Shown here piece after piece: positions 29,788 through 38,980 of a stretch of DNA of 64,000 nucleotides (within the stretch, counting starts at the first letter, position 1; each line of letters opens with the position of its first letter). This stretch comes from Guyparkeria sp. SCN-R1 (GTDB lineage Bacteria > Pseudomonadota > Gammaproteobacteria > Halothiobacillales > Halothiobacillaceae). A model generated the notes under the pieces. It did no database searches. It had not been told where the DNA came from and worked only from the letters and a program-made list of their open reading frames with translations. The stretch covers positions 124,001 through 188,000 of the forward strand of contig NZ_QZMT01000001.1 in assembly GCF_003932495.1 (NCBI RefSeq), read 5' to 3'. A program made the translations under genes and the position numbers.

Positions 29788-30992
29788 GCACGACCCCGGC
29801 AGGACAGGGCGGGGTGGCGCGCCTCAACCCGATCCGGCTCGGATACTTTGCCTTCTTCCTCGGGCTGGGGATCTACCTGCCCTATTTCAGCCCCTACCTG
29901 ATCGAGCAGGGCTTTGCGCCCGACACGGTCGGGGCGATGCTCGCCATGGTGATGGCCGCCAAGCTCGTCGCCCCACCGCTGCTCGGCTGGATGGTCGACC
30001 ACAGCGGCCGGGTGATCGTCTGGCTGATCGCCACGGCCCTGATCAGCGCCGTGCTGGCCGTCGGGCTGGCGCTGCTGGCCGGCATCGATGCCGGGCTGGT
30101 CGGCTGGATGGTGCTGCTGGTGCTGTTCGGTTTCTTTTGGCAGCCGCTGCTCTCGCAGTTGGACGTGGCCGCCCTGCGCCTGACCGGCCCGGCACCGGAG
30201 CGCTACCCCGCGCTGCGCGCCTGGGGGTCGATCGGTTTCATCGTCGCCTCGGTGGGGCTAGGTGCACTGATCGATCGCATCGGTCTCGATGCCGTGCCCT
30301 GGCTGATGGCCGTGGCACTGGTCGCACTGGCGGTGGTGCTGTGGCGGGTTCCCGAACCGGGCGTGCCGCGCGAGACCGGCGCGCGTCCCGTGTCGATCCG
30401 CGACCGGCTCAAGGAACCCGCCATGCTGGCCTTCTTCGCCGGCTCGTTCCTGATCAATCTCTCCCACGGCGTCTACTACGCGTTTTTCTCCGTGCACCTG
30501 GCCGATCTGGGCTACTCGGCCACGGCCATCGGGTTGCTATGGGCGCTGGGCGTGGTGGCCGAGATCGTGCTGTTTTTCCTGCTGCCGGGGCTGCGCAACC
30601 GCTTCGCGCCGCTGTTTCTCATGCTGCTGGCCATCGCGCTGATGGCGCTCCGATGGTTGTTGATCGGCTACCAGGCCGACGTGCTCGGTTGGTTGCTGTT
30701 CGCCCAGTTGCTGCACGCGGCCAGTTTCGGCATGACCCACGCGGTGGGTATCTGGGTGATCGACCACCAGTTTCCGGGACGTGCCCATGCCCGGGGTCAG
30801 GCAATCCTGTCGGCGGCCAGCTACGGCGGTGGCGCGGCGCTCGGCCTGTACCTCGCCGGCCTGCTCTGGGGTAGAGTGGAGCCCGATATGGCCTTCGCCG
30901 CGATGACTCTCGCCAGCCTGCTGGCATTTGCGCTGATGCTCGCCGCCCGGCGGGTGGTGCGCTGGTCGCCGGGCGAGCGCGAGATGGCCTGA
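29784..30992 (+). CDS. MFS transporter of the HcaT/MFS_1-like family
   Basis: Twelve-helix major-facilitator protein similar to the 3-phenylpropionate/nucleoside permease-like group (HcaT). Seen: N-terminal [20 protein letters not shown], the loop 2-3 motif GWMVDHSGR, a second half beginning near residue 205 with [19 protein letters not shown], and twelve alternating hydrophobic stretches. Substrate cannot be told from sequence. It is coupled to aroC through ATGA at 29784-29787, an arrangement I recall in other gammaproteobacteria, which hints at aromatic or amino-acid-related transport (weak inference). Length is 402. Confidence 0.82.
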   Translation: MSTTPAGQGGVARLNPIRLGYFAFFLGLGIYLPYFSPYLIEQGFAPDTVGAMLAMVMAAKLVAPPLLGWMVDHSGRVIVWLIATALISAVLAVGLALLAGIDAGLVGWMVLLVLFGFFWQPLLSQLDVAALRLTGPAPERYPALRAWGSIGFIVASVGLGALIDRIGLDAVPWLMAVALVALAVVLWRVPEPGVPRETGARPVSIRDRLKEPAMLAFFAGSFLINLSHGVYYAFFSVHLADLGYSATAIGLLWALGVVAEIVLFFLLPGLRNRFAPLFLMLLAIALMALRWLLIGYQADVLGWLLFAQLLHAASFGMTHAVGIWVIDHQFPGRAHARGQAILSAASYGGGAALGLYLAGLLWGRVEPDMAFAAMTLASLLAFALMLAARRVVRWSPGEREMA

Positions 30993-31036
30993 GGCAAGGC
31001 CTGATTGCAGAGATTCCTTACTTGCACGAGGACGCC

Positions 31037-31840
31037 GTGAGTCAGAACCCAGCCAAGGACAGTGCGCTCGCCGCCAGCGTGGCCGTGGCCGACTGGTACT
31101 GCGGTCCGGTCGGCCGACTGGTGGCCGCCGACCTGGTCGCCATGCTCGCCCGGCGGGCCCAAACCGCCTTCGGGTATCACGCGTTGGTGCTGGGTGAATC
31201 CGGCTTGGAGTTCGAGCGGCGTTTCGGTTGGGAGAAGCGGTTGCGCATCGATCATCGCGTGCTCGCCGGTCCGCCGGGTGGTCGGGTGGGTGCTCAGGCT
31301 GGGACTTTGCCGGTCGAGCTCGATGCCCTGCCGATCGAGAGCGAGGCCGCCGATCTGGTGATCGCGTTGCACGTGCTCGAGGATCGGCGCAACCCGCACG
31401 AGATCCTGCGCGAGATCGATCGAACCCTGCGGCCCGAGGGGCGGCTGCTGATTGTCGGTCTGAATCCCGCGAGCCTGCTGCACCTGCGCTCGCGTTTTTG
31501 GCCGGGCTGTCATGCGCCCCTGGCGTTGGGTCATCATCACCCGACCTGGCGGGTGGTCGACTGGCTGCGGGTGCTGGGCTATCGCATTGACGCCATCGAG
31601 CCGCTCGGCGGTGTGACGCCGTGGTGTCGGGAAAATGTCTATCGGCGCGGCGAGCGGTTCCGGCGGTTGAGCGCCGAATGGGCCTGGTTCCTCAATGGCC
31701 TGTATGTCATCGACGCCACCCGGCGGGTGGCGCGTCCCAGTCGGCCCAAGCCCGCCTTTCGGCTGGCATCCCTGGTCGGTCAACCCGTGCGTGGCGAGGT
31801 CGCCGGACTGCGCCGCCAGTCTTCCATCCTTCAGCGATAA
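31037..31840 (+). CDS. SAM-dependent methyltransferase (YafS-like)
   Basis: Class I methyltransferase-like protein. Seen: a degenerate N-terminal nucleotide-binding region, [19 protein letters not shown] at the motif II/III position, and [20 protein letters not shown], the typical post-SAM segment. The substrate is unknown. It lies immediately 5' of rnhA, as E. coli yafS does, which supports the family assignment. GTG 31037 is chosen because GAGGA lies six bases upstream; an in-frame TTG at 31022 is the alternative. Length is 267, rather longer than simple Methyltransf_11 proteins, with a basic C-terminus. Confidence 0.8.
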   Translation: MSQNPAKDSALAASVAVADWYCGPVGRLVAADLVAMLARRAQTAFGYHALVLGESGLEFERRFGWEKRLRIDHRVLAGPPGGRVGAQAGTLPVELDALPIESEAADLVIALHVLEDRRNPHEILREIDRTLRPEGRLLIVGLNPASLLHLRSRFWPGCHAPLALGHHHPTWRVVDWLRVLGYRIDAIEPLGGVTPWCRENVYRRGERFRRLSAEWAWFLNGLYVIDATRRVARPSRPKPAFRLASLVGQPVRGEVAGLRRQSSILQR

Positions 31841-31850
31841 ATCATTCACC

Positions 31851-32324
31851 ATGGATCATGCCTCGAACGACACCCCGACAAGCCGCAAGGTGGTACACGC
31901 CTGGACCGACGGCGGTTGCCGCGGCAATCCCGGTCCCGGAGGCTGGGGGGCGGTGCTGCGCTTCGGCGAGCACGAGCGCGATCTCTGGGGTGCGGATACC
32001 GAGACCACCAACAACCGCATGGAACTGACCGCGGCGATCGAGGCACTCGAGGCCCTCAAGGAGCCCTGCGAGGTGCACCTGACCACCGATTCGCAATACG
32101 TGCGCCAGGGCATCACCGAGTGGATCCACAACTGGCGGCGGCGCAACTGGCGCACGGCTGCCGGCAAGCCGGTCAAGAACGCCGATCTCTGGAAGCGTCT
32201 CGAGCACGCGGCCGGTCGACACCATGTTCATTGGCATTGGACTCGCGGTCATGTCGGGCACCCGGAGAACGAGCGCGCCGACCAGCTCGCCAACCGGGCG
32301 ATGGACGAGGCGGCCGCCGGCTGA
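31851..32324 (+). CDS. rnhA: Ribonuclease HI
   Basis: Degrades RNA in RNA-DNA hybrids. Seen: [19 protein letters not shown] (first Asp), [12 protein letters not shown] (Glu), [10 protein letters not shown] (second Asp), the basic handle region [16 protein letters not shown] and [10 protein letters not shown] (last Asp), so the D-E-D-D site is complete. The open frame extends to 31695 inside the methyltransferase gene, but ATG 31851, ten bases after its stop, gives the family size (157; E. coli 155). dnaQ, usually adjacent, is about 7 kb away here. Confidence 0.96.
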   Translation: MDHASNDTPTSRKVVHAWTDGGCRGNPGPGGWGAVLRFGEHERDLWGADTETTNNRMELTAAIEALEALKEPCEVHLTTDSQYVRQGITEWIHNWRRRNWRTAAGKPVKNADLWKRLEHAAGRHHVHWHWTRGHVGHPENERADQLANRAMDEAAAG

Positions 32325-32406
32325 AAACCGCGTCGCGCTCTTGAACGATCGCGGTAATACTCTCTAAGACGATTGGTGTTGTGCGCACCAGCGAAGGAGG
32401 GCCGAT

Positions 32407-35115
32407 ATGAGCGAGGAGTCCCCATCCAGCCGGCACTGGCATGCGGAGTCGGCCGACTCGGTATTGGCGGGTCTTGAGACTCGTCCCGACGGCTTGACGG
32501 CCGCCGAGGTGACCGAGCGCCGCGAGCGCTTCGGCGCCAATCGCCTGCCCGAGGCCCCTCGGCCGCCTGCCTGGCGGCGCCTGCTGCGCCAGTTCCACAA
32601 CATCCTCATCTACGTCCTGCTGGGCGCGGCGACCGTGACGGCCTTGCTGGGCCACGGTATCGATACTGCCGTCATCGTGGCGGTGGTGCTGGCCAATGCA
32701 CTGATCGGGTTCATCCAGGAAGGCCGTGCCGAGCAAGCGATGGACGCCATCCGTCACATGCTGGCCCTCAAGGCGGCCGTTGTGCGCGACGGTCAACGCC
32801 AGGCGATCCCGGGCGATGAACTGGTGCCGGGTGACATCGTCCTGTTGGAGGCCGGTGACCGGGTGCCGGCCGACCTGCGTCTGCTCGAGGTCCATGACCT
32901 GCAGGTCGACGAGGCGGTATTGACGGGCGAATCACTCGCCGAGGAAAAGGTGGTCGAGGCGGTCGAGACCGAGGTCCCACTTGGCGACCGTCGCTCGATG
33001 GCCTACAGCGGCACCCTGGTGACCCGTGGGGCGGCCCGCGGCGTAGTCACGGCCACCGGAATACACAGCGAACTGGGCCGGATCTCCGGGCTGATCGCGG
33101 GCGTCGAGATCCTGACCACGCCACTGCTCGAGCAGATGAACCGTTTCGGTCGTTGGCTGACGGCCGTGATTCTCCTGGGTGCCGGCGTGATCCTCGCGCT
33201 GGGCGTCTTCTGGCGGGGAATGGCCTTCGAGGAGACCTTCATGGTCGTGGTCTCGCTGTTCGTGGCGGCCATCCCCGAAGGCCTGCCGGCCGTACTGAGC
33301 ATTACCCTAGCCGTGGGCGTGCAGGCGATGGCCCGTCGGCAGGCGATCGTCCGGCGCCTGCCGGCCATCGAGACGATCGGCTCGGTCTCCGTGATCTGTA
33401 CCGACAAGACCGGCACGCTGACCCGCAACGAAATGGCGGTCTCCGAGGTCGCGCTCGCCGAGGCGACCTTGACGATCACCGGCGAGGGATATTCGACCAG
33501 CGGCGAGCTGTTTCTCGATGGCCAGCCGGCCGGCCCGTCGACACCGGTGTCATTCGGCCGACTCGCACGCACGGCGTTGCTGTGCAATGACGCCCACCTG
33601 CGCAGCGAGGAGGGCAGCTGGCGGGTCGAGGGCGACCCCATGGAAGGCGCCTTGCTGGCGATGGCCGGTCGGGCCGGGCTGGATCTCGCCGAGGAACGGG
33701 CGCGTTGGCGGCGCAATGACGCGATCCCCTTCGACGCGGCACATCGCTTCATGGCCACCCTCGACCACGATCACGAGGGCCATGCGGCCATCTCGGTCAA
33801 AGGCGCCCCCGAGGCCGTGCTGGCCATGTGCGATCGGCAGGATGCCGGCGGGGACGAGGCCGGTCCACTGGACCAAGCGTTCTGGGCCGAGCAGGCCGAG
33901 GCGCTGGCCGGCGAAGGTCAGCGGGTGCTCGCCCTGGCCTATCGTCCGGTCGAACCGGCCCAGACCGTGCTCGAGCGGTCCGAGGTGGGTGATGGGCTGA
34001 TACTACTGGGGCTGGTGGGGTTGTCCGACCCGCCCCGCCCCGAGGCGATCGAGGCGGTGGCCGAATGCCGGCGGGCCGGCATTCGCGTCAAGATGATCAC
34101 CGGCGATCACGCCGGCACGGCCCGCGCGATCGCTGCCCGGGTCGGGCTGGAGCGACCGGATCGCTCGCTGACCGGCGCGGAGATCGAGCACCTCTCGGAT
34201 GACGAACTGACTGAATGCGTAACCGACGTCGACGTGTTCGCGCGCACCAGCCCCGAGCACAAGCTGCGTCTGGTTAAGGCGCTGCAGGCACTCGGCCAGA
34301 GCGTGGCGATGACCGGCGACGGGGTGAACGATGCCCCGGCGCTCAAGCGTGCCGATGCCGGCATTGCCATGGGGCGCAAGGGCAGCGAGGCGGCCAAGGA
34401 GGCCGCCGACCTGGTGCTGGTCGACGACAATTTCGCCTCGATCGTGGCGGCGGTCCGCGAGGGACGGACCGTCTACGACAACATCAAGAAGGTGATCAGC
34501 TGGACCCTGCCGACCAATGCCGGCGAGGCCCTGACCATCATCGTGGCCCTGCTGGCAGGCCTCACCCTGCCGGTGACACCCATCCAGATCCTCTGGATCA
34601 ACCTGGTCACCGCGACCACGCTCGGGCTTGCGCTCGCGTTCGAGCCCAGCGAATCCAGCGTGATGAGTCGCCCGCCACGGCCGCGCGACGAGCCGGTTCT
34701 CACCGGCGGCTGGCTGATCTATATCGCGCTGGTGGCGCTGGTCTTTCTTGCGGCGGTCTTCGGCGTCTACAACTACGCAATCGCACAGGGGTATTCGCTG
34801 GAACTGGCCCGTACCATGGCAATGAACACCCTGGTGGTGCTCGAGATATTCCAGCTGTTCTTCATCCGCAACCTGCACGGCTCGTCGCTCAGCCTCGATC
34901 TGATCCGCGGCACCCGTCCGGTCTGGCTGGCGGTAATCGTCGTCACGCTCGCCCAGCTGCTGGTGACCTATCTGCCGGCCATGCAGGGGGTGTTCGCCAC
35001 CGAGGCCGTGCCGCTGGCCGATGGCCTGTTGATCCTCGCGGTCGGGGTCGGCTCGTTCGCGCTGATGGAGGTCTACAAGGCCATCGCACGTCGACTGGCA
35101 GGCGGGGTGGGTTGA
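32407..35115 (+). CDS. P2-type cation-transporting ATPase
   Basis: SERCA/PacL-like P-type ATPase. Seen: an N-terminal cation-ATPase domain, the dephosphorylation loop LTGES, the M4 motif AAIPEGLPAV, the phosphorylation site DKTGTLT (Asp333), the KGAPE nucleotide site, and TGDGVNDAPALK. Ion ligands by comparison with SERCA: M5 keeps Asn704 and Glu707 (TNAGE), and M6 keeps Asn732 and Thr735, but the position of SERCA Asp800 is Ala736 (NLVTA). Calcium transport with two ions therefore looks doubtful and the substrate is open (Ca, Na/K, Mg or H). Length is 902. AGGAGG at 32395-32400 fixes the start. It is a single gene. Confidence 0.88.
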   Translation: MSEESPSSRHWHAESADSVLAGLETRPDGLTAAEVTERRERFGANRLPEAPRPPAWRRLLRQFHNILIYVLLGAATVTALLGHGIDTAVIVAVVLANALIGFIQEGRAEQAMDAIRHMLALKAAVVRDGQRQAIPGDELVPGDIVLLEAGDRVPADLRLLEVHDLQVDEAVLTGESLAEEKVVEAVETEVPLGDRRSMAYSGTLVTRGAARGVVTATGIHSELGRISGLIAGVEILTTPLLEQMNRFGRWLTAVILLGAGVILALGVFWRGMAFEETFMVVVSLFVAAIPEGLPAVLSITLAVGVQAMARRQAIVRRLPAIETIGSVSVICTDKTGTLTRNEMAVSEVALAEATLTITGEGYSTSGELFLDGQPAGPSTPVSFGRLARTALLCNDAHLRSEEGSWRVEGDPMEGALLAMAGRAGLDLAEERARWRRNDAIPFDAAHRFMATLDHDHEGHAAISVKGAPEAVLAMCDRQDAGGDEAGPLDQAFWAEQAEALAGEGQRVLALAYRPVEPAQTVLERSEVGDGLILLGLVGLSDPPRPEAIEAVAECRRAGIRVKMITGDHAGTARAIAARVGLERPDRSLTGAEIEHLSDDELTECVTDVDVFARTSPEHKLRLVKALQALGQSVAMTGDGVNDAPALKRADAGIAMGRKGSEAAKEAADLVLVDDNFASIVAAVREGRTVYDNIKKVISWTLPTNAGEALTIIVALLAGLTLPVTPIQILWINLVTATTLGLALAFEPSESSVMSRPPRPRDEPVLTGGWLIYIALVALVFLAAVFGVYNYAIAQGYSLELARTMAMNTLVVLEIFQLFFIRNLHGSSLSLDLIRGTRPVWLAVIVVTLAQLLVTYLPAMQGVFATEAVPLADGLLILAVGVGSFALMEVYKAIARRLAGGVG

Positions 35116-35241
35116 GAGGCTGCCACACGCGCAGCCGACTGCCATGGCGTGAGGTCGTCACGGCCCCGTCCGTTCTTGCCTCGTCAGCGGGGACGCGCGA
35201 TATTGCGATTGCTTATCAATGATCGAAAGGAGTCGAGCGTC

Positions 35242-35547
35242 GTGACGGATCACACGTATCAATATTGTGCGGTGCAGTTGAACCTGTTTTCCCTGATCAA
35301 GCTGACCGGGCTGGTGGGGCTGGTTGGCGGCGTGTCCTGGGCGGGAATCCTGTTCGTGCTGGGCGTGACGGGACTGGTTCAGATGGAACGCTTCGACAAC
35401 TATCTGGGGAATTTCCTGTTCTTTCCCGTTTTTGCGGCGTTCTTCGGCGTCGTGTTTTCGGTGGTGGGCTACCCGCTCTATCGCTGGGTGTGCCAGAACC
35501 TGCGCGGCCAGAAACTGGCGGGCATCTTCCACCGCCCCCACAACTGA
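35242..35547 (+). CDS. Small two-helix membrane protein, function unknown
   Basis: I do not recognise this protein. Seen: 101 residues with two clear membrane segments (LTGLVGLVGGVSWAGILFVL and FFPVFAAFFGVVFSVVGYPL), short polar N-terminus, and a basic C-terminal tail (RGQKLAGIFHRPHN). GTG 35242 is preferred because GGAG lies nine bases upstream and the residues translated before it look non-coding; the frame is open to 35149. It sits alone between the P-type ATPase and a convergent MgtC-like gene, 126 bases after the former. Confidence 0.65.
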   Translation: MTDHTYQYCAVQLNLFSLIKLTGLVGLVGGVSWAGILFVLGVTGLVQMERFDNYLGNFLFFPVFAAFFGVVFSVVGYPLYRWVCQNLRGQKLAGIFHRPHN

Positions 35548-35608
35548 GACCGGCAGATAGCGGGCAATCGCTCCGCTGGTGCGCGGCGGGTCCCGCTCGA
35601 AGCGGTTA

Positions 35609-36889
35609 TCAGATCAGCCAGGCGGTCACGAGCCCGGCGGCCACGGAGAGGATCATCGGACCGGCGACGTGCAGGCCGAGCTGGCGGGTGCCAATGGCCC
35701 CGGCGATGCCCGTCTTGACCAGGTTGTTGACTGCCGAGGCGATGATGATGCCCATCACGGCGGTCTCGAGCGTGATCGATTCACGGGCCATGCGGGTCAG
35801 CGAGAGGTTGATCGCATCGACGTCGGCCACGCCCGACGAGGCGGCCAGCAGGTAGATGCCGGTGCTGCCCAGCCACTCGCGCAGCCATTCGCCGGCGAGC
35901 ATGATGGCCGTGAGCAGCGCGCCGAACAGCAGGGCCGAGGTCAGGTCGAGCGGATTCTGCTTCAGCTCCGGGCGCTTGACCGAATCGGCGTTGCGAGCCC
36001 GGCGCCACATCCAGATGGCGGGGCCGTAGAGCAGTACCGTCATGACGACCAGCGGCCAAAGCAGTTCGCGGAAGATCGGCGGGTGGACGGCGGTGGCGAC
36101 CAGCAGCACTCGCGGAAACATCGTGCCGCAGGCGATCAGGATGCCCACCGCCAACATCGGTCCCAGCCCCGGCGTCTGTTGCGATTGCCGGGCAAACTGC
36201 AGGGTCAGGGCGGTCGAGGAGCTCAACCCGGCGAACAGGCTGGTGAACAGGATGCCCTTCTCGGCGCCGCCGACGCGGATGGCGAAGTAACCGACGAACG
36301 AGATCGAGGCGATCAGCACCACCATCCACCAGATCTGGTAGGGATTGAGGGCGCCACCCGGGCCCAGCGGCTCGTTGGGCAGCAGCGGCAACATCACCAC
36401 GCTGATCAACAAAAGCTTCAAGGCGGCGTCCAGTTCGCGCGCCTCGAGCTTGTGCAACAGCCCGTGGATCTCGTCCTTGTTGTCGAGGATCATCGCCGTG
36501 ACCACCGCCGCGGCGGTGGCGATCACCACATCGACGCCCACGGCGATCGCCCCGAGGCAGAAGGTGATCAGCAGGCCGACGCTGCCCGTGATGCTGAAGT
36601 TGCGCACGCTCTGCGCGCGGGTGCGCCAGGCAACCAGCGCAATGGCGGCCACGGCGATCAGCAGGGTGGGAAAGGCCCAGCCGGTCAGCGTCTCGGAGAG
36701 CAGGGCGGCCAGCCCGCCCAACAGCCCCACCAGGCTGTGGGTACGGATGCCGGCGATGCGCTCGCCCGGTTCCTGCTGACGGGTCGACCAGCCGCGCTCC
36801 AGGCCAATCAGCGCGCCGAGCAGCAGGGCGACGGCCAGCAGCGCCAGCGTCTGGTTGTCCTGCAGGAACTGTGAGGTTAGACCGTCCAT
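35609..36889 (-). CDS. MgtC/SapB and DUF4010 membrane protein
   Basis: Polytopic membrane protein. Seen: an N-terminal MgtC-like module (ALLLGALIGLERGW, then ERIAGIRTHSLVGLLGGL) followed by a DUF4010 module of about eight hydrophobic segments, with SSGVADVDAINLS and the C-terminal MGIIIASAVNNLVKTGIAG. Length 426 is typical for this two-domain family. Function is unproven: MgtC relates to Mg2+ stress in some bacteria, and DUF4010 is uncharacterised. A link with the nearby P-type ATPase in ion homeostasis is possible but only inferred. Confidence 0.85.
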   Translation of the reverse strand: MDGLTSQFLQDNQTLALLAVALLLGALIGLERGWSTRQQEPGERIAGIRTHSLVGLLGGLAALLSETLTGWAFPTLLIAVAAIALVAWRTRAQSVRNFSITGSVGLLITFCLGAIAVGVDVVIATAAAVVTAMILDNKDEIHGLLHKLEARELDAALKLLLISVVMLPLLPNEPLGPGGALNPYQIWWMVVLIASISFVGYFAIRVGGAEKGILFTSLFAGLSSSTALTLQFARQSQQTPGLGPMLAVGILIACGTMFPRVLLVATAVHPPIFRELLWPLVVMTVLLYGPAIWMWRRARNADSVKRPELKQNPLDLTSALLFGALLTAIMLAGEWLREWLGSTGIYLLAASSGVADVDAINLSLTRMARESITLETAVMGIIIASAVNNLVKTGIAGAIGTRQLGLHVAGPMILSVAAGLVTAWLI

Positions 36890-36930
36890 GTCGGCTCCGG
36901 ATCAGGGGTGGGACGGGTCAAACCGCCGGA

Positions 36931-38106
36931 TCAGACTGCTTGGCCGGCGGCCACGCCCGAGGCCCAGGCCCACTGGAAATTGTGCCCACCGAGGTGGCCG
37001 GTCACGTCGACCACCTCGCCGATAAAGAATAGACCCGGTTGCCGCTGGGCTTCCATGGTCTGCGAGGACAATTCCCGCGTGTCGACGCCACCTAGGGTGA
37101 CCTCGGCCGTCCGGTAGCCCTCCGTGCCGGCCGGGTGGACGGTCCAGTGATGCAAGCGGTTCGCGACCGCTGTCAGGTCGCCGCGGGAATACTCCTGCAG
37201 CGGGCGAGACCAGTCGTGCCACTCACAGAGCACGCGTCCAAGGCGCCTTGGGAGGTGCTCGTCGAGGTACTGCAACACGGTGCCCTGCGGTCGATTCGCA
37301 CGGCGTTCGGCGAGATCCGTGGCCGCGTCGTGCCCGGGCAGCAGGTCGATGACCAGGGGCTCGCCGGGTTGCCAGAAGCTCGAGATCTGCAACATGGCCG
37401 GCCCGGACAGGCCGCGGTGGGTGAACAGCATCGGCTCCTCGAAGCGCATTCCGTTGGCCGTCGCCGCGACGGGAACGCTGATGCCGGCCAACGGGGCGAG
37501 GCGTTCCTTGAGGTCGGGGTGCAGGGTGAAGGGCACCAGCCCGGCGCGCGTGGGCAGAATCTCGATGCCGAACTGACGGGCGATCTCGTAGCCGAACGGG
37601 GTCGCGCCCATGGTCGGAATGGAGAGTCCGCCGGTCGCGATCACCAGCGATTCGGTCGTGATCGTGTCGCCTTCAGTAGCGACCCGGTAGCCACCGTCGA
37701 TTGCCTCGATCGCGTCGACGGGTGTCTTCATTTGCACATCGACGCCGGCCCATTCGCACTCGGTGAGCAGCATGTCGACGATCTCTTTCGCCTTGCCGGC
37801 GCAGAACAACTGCCCGGCGGCCTTTTCCACGTGCTCGATGCCATGGCGCTCGACCAGCTCGAGGAAGGCCTGCGGCGGGTAGCGCTTGAGCGCGGAAATG
37901 CAGAAGCGCGGGTTGGCGGAGAGGAACTGATTCGGGGTGCTGTTGAGATTGGTGAAATTGCAGCGTCCACCGCCGGACATCAGGATCTTCTGCCCTGCCT
38001 TGCGGGCGTGGTCGAGCACCAGCACCCGGCGGCCGCGATAGCCCGCCGCCGCCGCACACATCAGTCCGGCCGCGCCCGCGCCAATTATTACCACGTCCAC
38101 ATGCAT
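36931..38106 (-). CDS. HI0933/YhiN-family FAD-dependent oxidoreductase
   Basis: Flavoprotein of the HI0933 (BaiN/YhiN) family. Seen: the dinucleotide fold VVIIGAGAAGLMCAAAAGYR at the N-terminus, AGQKILMSGGGRCNFTN (family hallmark), ATGGLSIPTMGATPFGYEIA, and near the C-terminus EVTLGGVDTRELSSQTME with GLFFIGEVVDVTGHLGGHNF closing the FAD site. Physiological substrate is not settled for the family. The frame continues to 38151, but the ATG at 38106 directly precedes the flavin fold and has GAGG upstream. Length is 391. Confidence 0.9.
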   Translation of the reverse strand: MHVDVVIIGAGAAGLMCAAAAGYRGRRVLVLDHARKAGQKILMSGGGRCNFTNLNSTPNQFLSANPRFCISALKRYPPQAFLELVERHGIEHVEKAAGQLFCAGKAKEIVDMLLTECEWAGVDVQMKTPVDAIEAIDGGYRVATEGDTITTESLVIATGGLSIPTMGATPFGYEIARQFGIEILPTRAGLVPFTLHPDLKERLAPLAGISVPVAATANGMRFEEPMLFTHRGLSGPAMLQISSFWQPGEPLVIDLLPGHDAATDLAERRANRPQGTVLQYLDEHLPRRLGRVLCEWHDWSRPLQEYSRGDLTAVANRLHHWTVHPAGTEGYRTAEVTLGGVDTRELSSQTMEAQRQPGLFFIGEVVDVTGHLGGHNFQWAWASGVAAGQAV

Positions 38107-38136
38107 CGGGGGCCTCGGATAACGTCGTTTGCTCGA

Positions 38137-38301
38137 ATGACGCGGCATCATAGCAATGACCTCGCCGGCCTGGCGTCGGTTACCCTGCTGACCCTGTTTG
38201 CCGTTCTGGTTGCGTATGATCGGTTCGCGCGCCGGATCGGGTTGGCTGGGGATGTGGGGCAGTGGTTGAAACGGGAGATGAGGGACGAGTCGGCGTCCTG
38301 A
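38137..38301 (+). CDS. Possible small single-pass membrane protein
   Basis: A 54-residue frame starting at ATG 38137: a short polar N-terminus, one hydrophobic stretch (LASVTLLTLFAVLVAY), then a basic-amphipathic tail ending KREMRDESAS. It begins 30 bases from the divergent flavoprotein gene and ends before the repeat block. No ribosome-binding site is obvious and I know no homologue, so this may be chance. It is reported because composition changes abruptly after it. Confidence 0.3.
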   Translation: MTRHHSNDLAGLASVTLLTLFAVLVAYDRFARRIGLAGDVGQWLKREMRDESAS

Positions 38302-38326
38302 TCCTGTTGGTAGTCCAATCTGGATG

Positions 38327-38895
38327 TTTTTCGCACGCCTGTTTCATGGAGGTGGTTCTGACCGAGCCGCCTTGCTCGGGAGCGCGAGTTCCTTTTCTTG
38401 CTTGTCCAAGAAAAGGAACTAAAAGAAGGACACCCCGGCGTCCTGGCCCTGCGGGCCTTCGAGCCCGGACGGAGTCCGGCCTCGAAGCCACCCACCGGCC
38501 GTGAGGCAGGACGCAAGGGGGATCTGGCTCCCGGCTATCAGTTGGCGTGGCTCAAACCGCGAGGGAACCGCTGGTCTGAAGGTGTGTTCTTGGTTTGATC
38601 GAAGGGGCGAGTCCCCTTGTGCCTTGCCTCGCGAGCGAGGGGTTGCAGGGTCTGGCCGGCATGGACGCCGGCCAGAGGTTCGCCGCGACAGGACGTCGCG
38701 TCGAACCGACCCGTCCGCAATCACTCGCTCGCGAGGCTGATCGTCGCGGATCGCATCCGCGGCGATCAGGCCCGGAGGGCCAAGGCACCGGGGTGTCTTC
38801 TTTTCGTCGGTTTTCTTGGACAAGCAAGAAAATCGAATCGCGCGCCGTGCCCGGCGGCCAATCCGGGCTGCTCCGCGTGACCGGCGTGCGAAACA
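38327..38895. repeat. Block of inverted structured repeats and hairpins
   Basis: This fills most of the 679-base gap between 38302 and 38980. Two diverged copies of a roughly 130-base unit face each other: 38327-38488 and, inverted, 38737-38895. Shared boxes are TTTCGCACGCC, TTTTCTTGCTTGTCCAAGAA, AAAAGAAG-like spacers, ACACCCCGG and a GGCCCT-GGGCC box. Each copy then carries a two-tier hairpin (38457-38487 and 38737-38769) of the same geometry but different bases. Further perfect hairpins lie between: 38602-38618, 38627-38640, 38651-38676 and 38677-38707. A 14-base inverted pair joins 38626-38639 and 38724-38737. Frames in the block have no protein character. Confidence 0.75.
38387..38420. 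repeat. Perfect 14-bp hairpin, core of the left repeat copy
   Basis: AGTTCCTTTTCTTG (38387-38400) pairs perfectly with CAAGAAAAGGAACT (38407-38420) around CTTGTC. The inverted partner at 38811-38832 keeps TTTTCTTG/CAAGAAAA with the same loop, but has lost the outer pairs. As I recall, similar TTTCTT-GCTTGTCC-AAGAAA cores occur in intergenic repeats of other gammaproteobacteria; this could not be checked here. Confidence 0.7.
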
Positions 38896-38980
38896 CCTCT
38901 ACGCCGTTTGGTCGATTGCGGGTTCGGTACCACGCACCCGCATGCGAAACTTCCCACCTCATCACACCACGGAAAACCAC

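Noticed and set aside
35579-36874. 431-codon plus-strand frame opposite the MgtC/DUF4010 gene
   Set aside because: The translation is Gln/Gly/Arg-rich repetitive text typical of an antisense frame in G+C-rich DNA.
37135-38136. Plus-strand frame opposite the HI0933-type flavoprotein
   Set aside because: Only its last 54 codons (from 38137) lie outside the real gene; the rest is antisense to conserved flavin-binding motifs.
38398-38980. Short frames through the hairpin block, including an N-terminal extension of yaiI
   Set aside because: They run through the repeated hairpins in several frames, lack ribosome sites and protein-like composition, and the conserved yaiI protein starts at 38981.
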